Assembly (NCBI GenBank): GCA_030123565.1
Contig: CP126122.1
Location: 2,119,001 to 2,183,000, forward strand
Source: Nitrospira sp.
GTDB lineage: Bacteria > Nitrospirota > Nitrospiria > Nitrospirales > Nitrospiraceae
Direction of reading: 5' to 3'
DNA: 64,000 bases
Shown: positions 62,329 through 64,000 of the stretch, piece after piece
How positions within the stretch are numbered: the first letter of the stretch is position 1
How the letters are laid out: every line of letters begins with the position of its first letter
Made by a program: the position numbers and the translations under genes
The notes under the pieces: model-generated
Told to the model about the DNA's origin: nothing
What the model saw: the letters and a program-made list of their open reading frames with translations, nothing else
Database searches by the model: none

Positions 62329-63363
62329 CTAAGCCGTTCTGACAATCACTTCCGGCTGAAACACCTTGCTGCGGAGCGCTTGTGCCGGCGAAAGATAGGT
62401 CGTCTTGGGAGGCATCTGGCATCCCAGCCAAGCCACGCTCAATTTCTGCTGCCTGGCAAACAGTGCGAACGAGTTCGAATCCCGAACCAGATCGATTGGT
62501 TGCTGGGAAACCGCGCTTTTTGCCAGAAAGATGACCTCCTCCCTCGGCAGTATGAGCCGGAACGTGAAACCGGTGATCGATTCGCCGGCAAGACTCGGGA
62601 GCAGAGCGGGAACCAGTTGCATCGATTGCTGGTTCCAGATCGATCCCTGCAGCCAGGCGAAGTATTGTGGGATTTCCGTGAAGCCTGCGGCGGAGGTGTC
62701 GATCGTCGTTTGCACACCGATCTCGAACGAGCCCAGGTTCGAATCAATCGGACTGTATTCCCAGGGCTGCCAGGACGTGTTTCCCGGTACGGTCGATCCG
62801 GTGCCCAAGGTGGGGCGGGCCAGAGGACGACTGATCGGCCTCTTCTCCAACGCCGCGAACCGTTTCGGGATACCCTCGGAATACATCAACCTGCCGAGGA
62901 CGACGCCTTCCGGAGGAGCCGTTCCGTCATCCTCACACCAGACGAACTCGACCGCAGCGGAAGGGACCCGTTCCTCTGCGAGGCAACAGGAGGCGGCGCG
63001 CGCATCGGTCACATCGCGGCTCGGCAGGTCGCGATACCGGACCAGCAGCGTCAACCGTCCGTTCTTCTGGATGTGGGTTGCGGCGAGCGGCACCGTCGCG
63101 TGGCAATCCAACACCAGTTCCCGGCCGAAGCAGTCGTAGGCCACCCCCGGCGTGATGTTGATCGCGGCGGGGCGCCCCTTGTTGTCCTTGACCAATGTCG
63201 CCGTGAATCCCTGATAGACACCGCACGTCTGGTGCAGCGCCCGGTTATGCCACCAGCGTCGCTGCGCCTCCACCCGGCGGCTGTCCCGGAAGTCATCCGC
63301 GCGCAGCATCTGGCCTTCCCAATATTCGATGCGACCGAGTCGCCGATCGCCCTGGTCGTTCAT
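62329..63363 (-). CDS. Injection-system tail protein (shared N-module, paralogue 4)
   Basis: 344 aa from the ATG at 63363 (GAGGCGGAG immediately upstream). GRIEYWEGQMLRADDFRDSR, NRALHQTCGVYQGFTATLVK and NITPGVAYDCFGRELVLDCH form the module. C-terminal part with IPQYFAWLQGSIWNQQSMQL and LVPALLPSLAGESITGFTFR. First of the four on the transcript, next to the baseplate J gene. Confidence 0.72.
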   Translation of the reverse strand: MNDQGDRRLGRIEYWEGQMLRADDFRDSRRVEAQRRWWHNRALHQTCGVYQGFTATLVKDNKGRPAAINITPGVAYDCFGRELVLDCHATVPLAATHIQKNGRLTLLVRYRDLPSRDVTDARAASCCLAEERVPSAAVEFVWCEDDGTAPPEGVVLGRLMYSEGIPKRFAALEKRPISRPLARPTLGTGSTVPGNTSWQPWEYSPIDSNLGSFEIGVQTTIDTSAAGFTEIPQYFAWLQGSIWNQQSMQLVPALLPSLAGESITGFTFRLILPREEVIFLAKSAVSQQPIDLVRDSNSFALFARQQKLSVAWLGCQMPPKTTYLSPAQALRSKVFQPEVIVRTA

Positions 63364-63370
63364 CTCCGCC

Positions 63371-64000
63371 TCACAAGATCTGAATTCGATGCGCACCCGA
63401 GGCCACCAACCAGGTGGGACCCAGGCAGAGGTTTCCACATTGTGCCGGTCCCTCTCCCGCGATCAATGCCAACGATACAACGTGATCCACTCCGCTCACT
63501 TCACAGAGGATCCGCATGATCTCCGCACGGTAGACATCCCTTCCAAACGGCCAGCCCTTGCCGTCCGGCCCTCCCACAAGCGGATCCAGGAAGGTCGTCA
63601 GCGCCGTGAGCACGTCGGCCTGCAATTGGGCTTTGTCGGTGCCCTGCTTCGATTGCAGCGTGGCAGTCACCGTGACTTCGAGATAGGTCGGCCCCACGAC
63701 TTCGACACGGGTGCCGATCACACGTCGTGGTCGAAGATAGGACGCCACAGCTTGAATCAAGCCTGGGGTCGGGACTGGGCGTCCTGTCGGCAGAAACGGA
63801 AGGATGATGACCGTGATCATGCCAGGGGCCTTGAAACAGGGAAAATCCGGATGCAGGTTGGCGCGGGCGGTCACCCGGGCGATCCGCGTGCCGGGAGTTT
63901 CTGCGGCGAGGCGTTCGTAGTCTGCCAACGTGACGGCGCGTCCGCTGCTGTCGACCAATTGGTCCGCACGGCCGGCCGCCTGCGAGAGGGTCTCCGCCGA
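63371..64000 (-). CDS. Baseplate J-like protein (C-terminal part, runs off the window)
   Basis: The frame is open from the right edge (SAETLSQAAGRADQLVD and then SSGRAVTLADYERLAAETPG) to a stop at 63371, so only the C-terminal 209 codons are here. TYLEVTVTATLQSKQGTDKA, FLDPLVGGPDGKGWPFGRDV and YRAEIMRILCEVSGVDHVVS match the gp47/baseplate J tail of phage and injection systems. Its start and the sheath, tube and ATPase genes should lie to the right of the window. Confidence 0.85.
   Translation of the reverse strand, partial: SAETLSQAAGRADQLVDSSGRAVTLADYERLAAETPGTRIARVTARANLHPDFPCFKAPGMITVIILPFLPTGRPVPTPGLIQAVASYLRPRRVIGTRVEVVGPTYLEVTVTATLQSKQGTDKAQLQADVLTALTTFLDPLVGGPDGKGWPFGRDVYRAEIMRILCEVSGVDHVVSLALIAGEGPAQCGNLCLGPTWLVASGAHRIQIL

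Noticed and set aside
62311-63519. Plus-strand open frame of about 400 codons
   Set aside because: Antisense to the fourth tail-module protein and the baseplate J end.
1-64000. CRISPR arrays, rRNA or tRNA genes
   Set aside because: No regularly spaced repeats, no tRNA-like cloverleaf segments and no rRNA-like conserved blocks were noticed on reading; a tool search would be needed to exclude a single tRNA.

Overview
The window looks like chromosomal DNA of a high-GC Gram-negative bacterium, most likely a Nitrospira-type member of Nitrospirota. This is inferred from gene content and protein character: a 14-subunit complex I operon with fused NuoCD, hopanoid-type HpnI/HpnK, many lipoproteins and outer-membrane proteins, and an extracellular contractile injection system with DUF4157 proteins. 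No rRNA, tRNA or CRISPR array was seen. No species-level marker is present, so the assignment is tentative.

Layout. 1-849 is the 5' part of a membrane dCache sensor on the minus strand, cut by the window edge. 1.3-5.3 kb is an insertion-sequence nest: an IS256-type element carrying a pRiA4b-ORF3-like passenger gene, then an ISL3 element with a perfect 8-bp target duplication, inserted at the stop codon of an IS200-like TnpA gene flanked by REP-like hairpins. That element abuts a decapitated beta-barrel gene (5.3-5.8 kb). 5.9-9.8 kb (minus) holds a regulator-like pseudogene with an in-frame stop, a GH15 glucoamylase-like enzyme and a double-domain universal stress protein. 9.8-24.3 kb (minus) is a complete nuoA-B-CD-E-F-G-H-I-J-K-L-M-N operon with mostly overlapping start/stop codons. 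A small winged-helix protein gene lies just upstream of nuoA.

24.8-28.5 kb has small lipoproteins, a universal stress protein, a cupredoxin-fold protein and a TPR protein. At 28.6-31.3 kb a histidine kinase and a sigma-54 activator overlap by one base. Downstream of the activator, and at two further places (41.66 and 42.76 kb), there is the same regulatory module: a CGTCAAA-N4-TTTGAC palindrome, a weaker second site, and a GG-N10-GC (-24/-12) promoter 120-122 bp from the palindrome. The modules face (1) a small winged-helix gene, (2) a secreted helical protein and (3) the glycolipid operon. At site 2 the last ~255 bp of the activator gene is duplicated together with the module, so the kinase/activator pair probably controls all three.

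32-42 kb is accessory DNA: a frameshifted receiver gene, an IS630 remnant, a HAD phosphatase/class III aminotransferase/alpha-beta hydrolase cassette, a DUF2252 fragment and a set of minus-strand exported proteins. 42.9-51.7 kb (plus) encodes HpnI-like glycosyltransferase, HpnK-like deacetylase, a 4-TM exporter, a DegT-type aminotransferase, a sugar epimerase, an LTA-synthase-like sulfatase-fold transferase, an Omp85-type barrel and an ankyrin lipoprotein. Together these suggest synthesis, decoration and export of an amino-sugar glycolipid.

51.8-64 kb (minus, running off the right edge) is the distal half of an extracellular contractile injection system: baseplate J, four tail proteins sharing one N-terminal module, an NHL-repeat/tail-protein-I fusion, two DUF4157 proteins, a small protein and a GH19-type lysozyme. 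One DUF4157 protein ends in an anthrax-lethal-factor-like metalloprotease domain interrupted by a glycine zipper. This is the strongest candidate here for a little-described effector.
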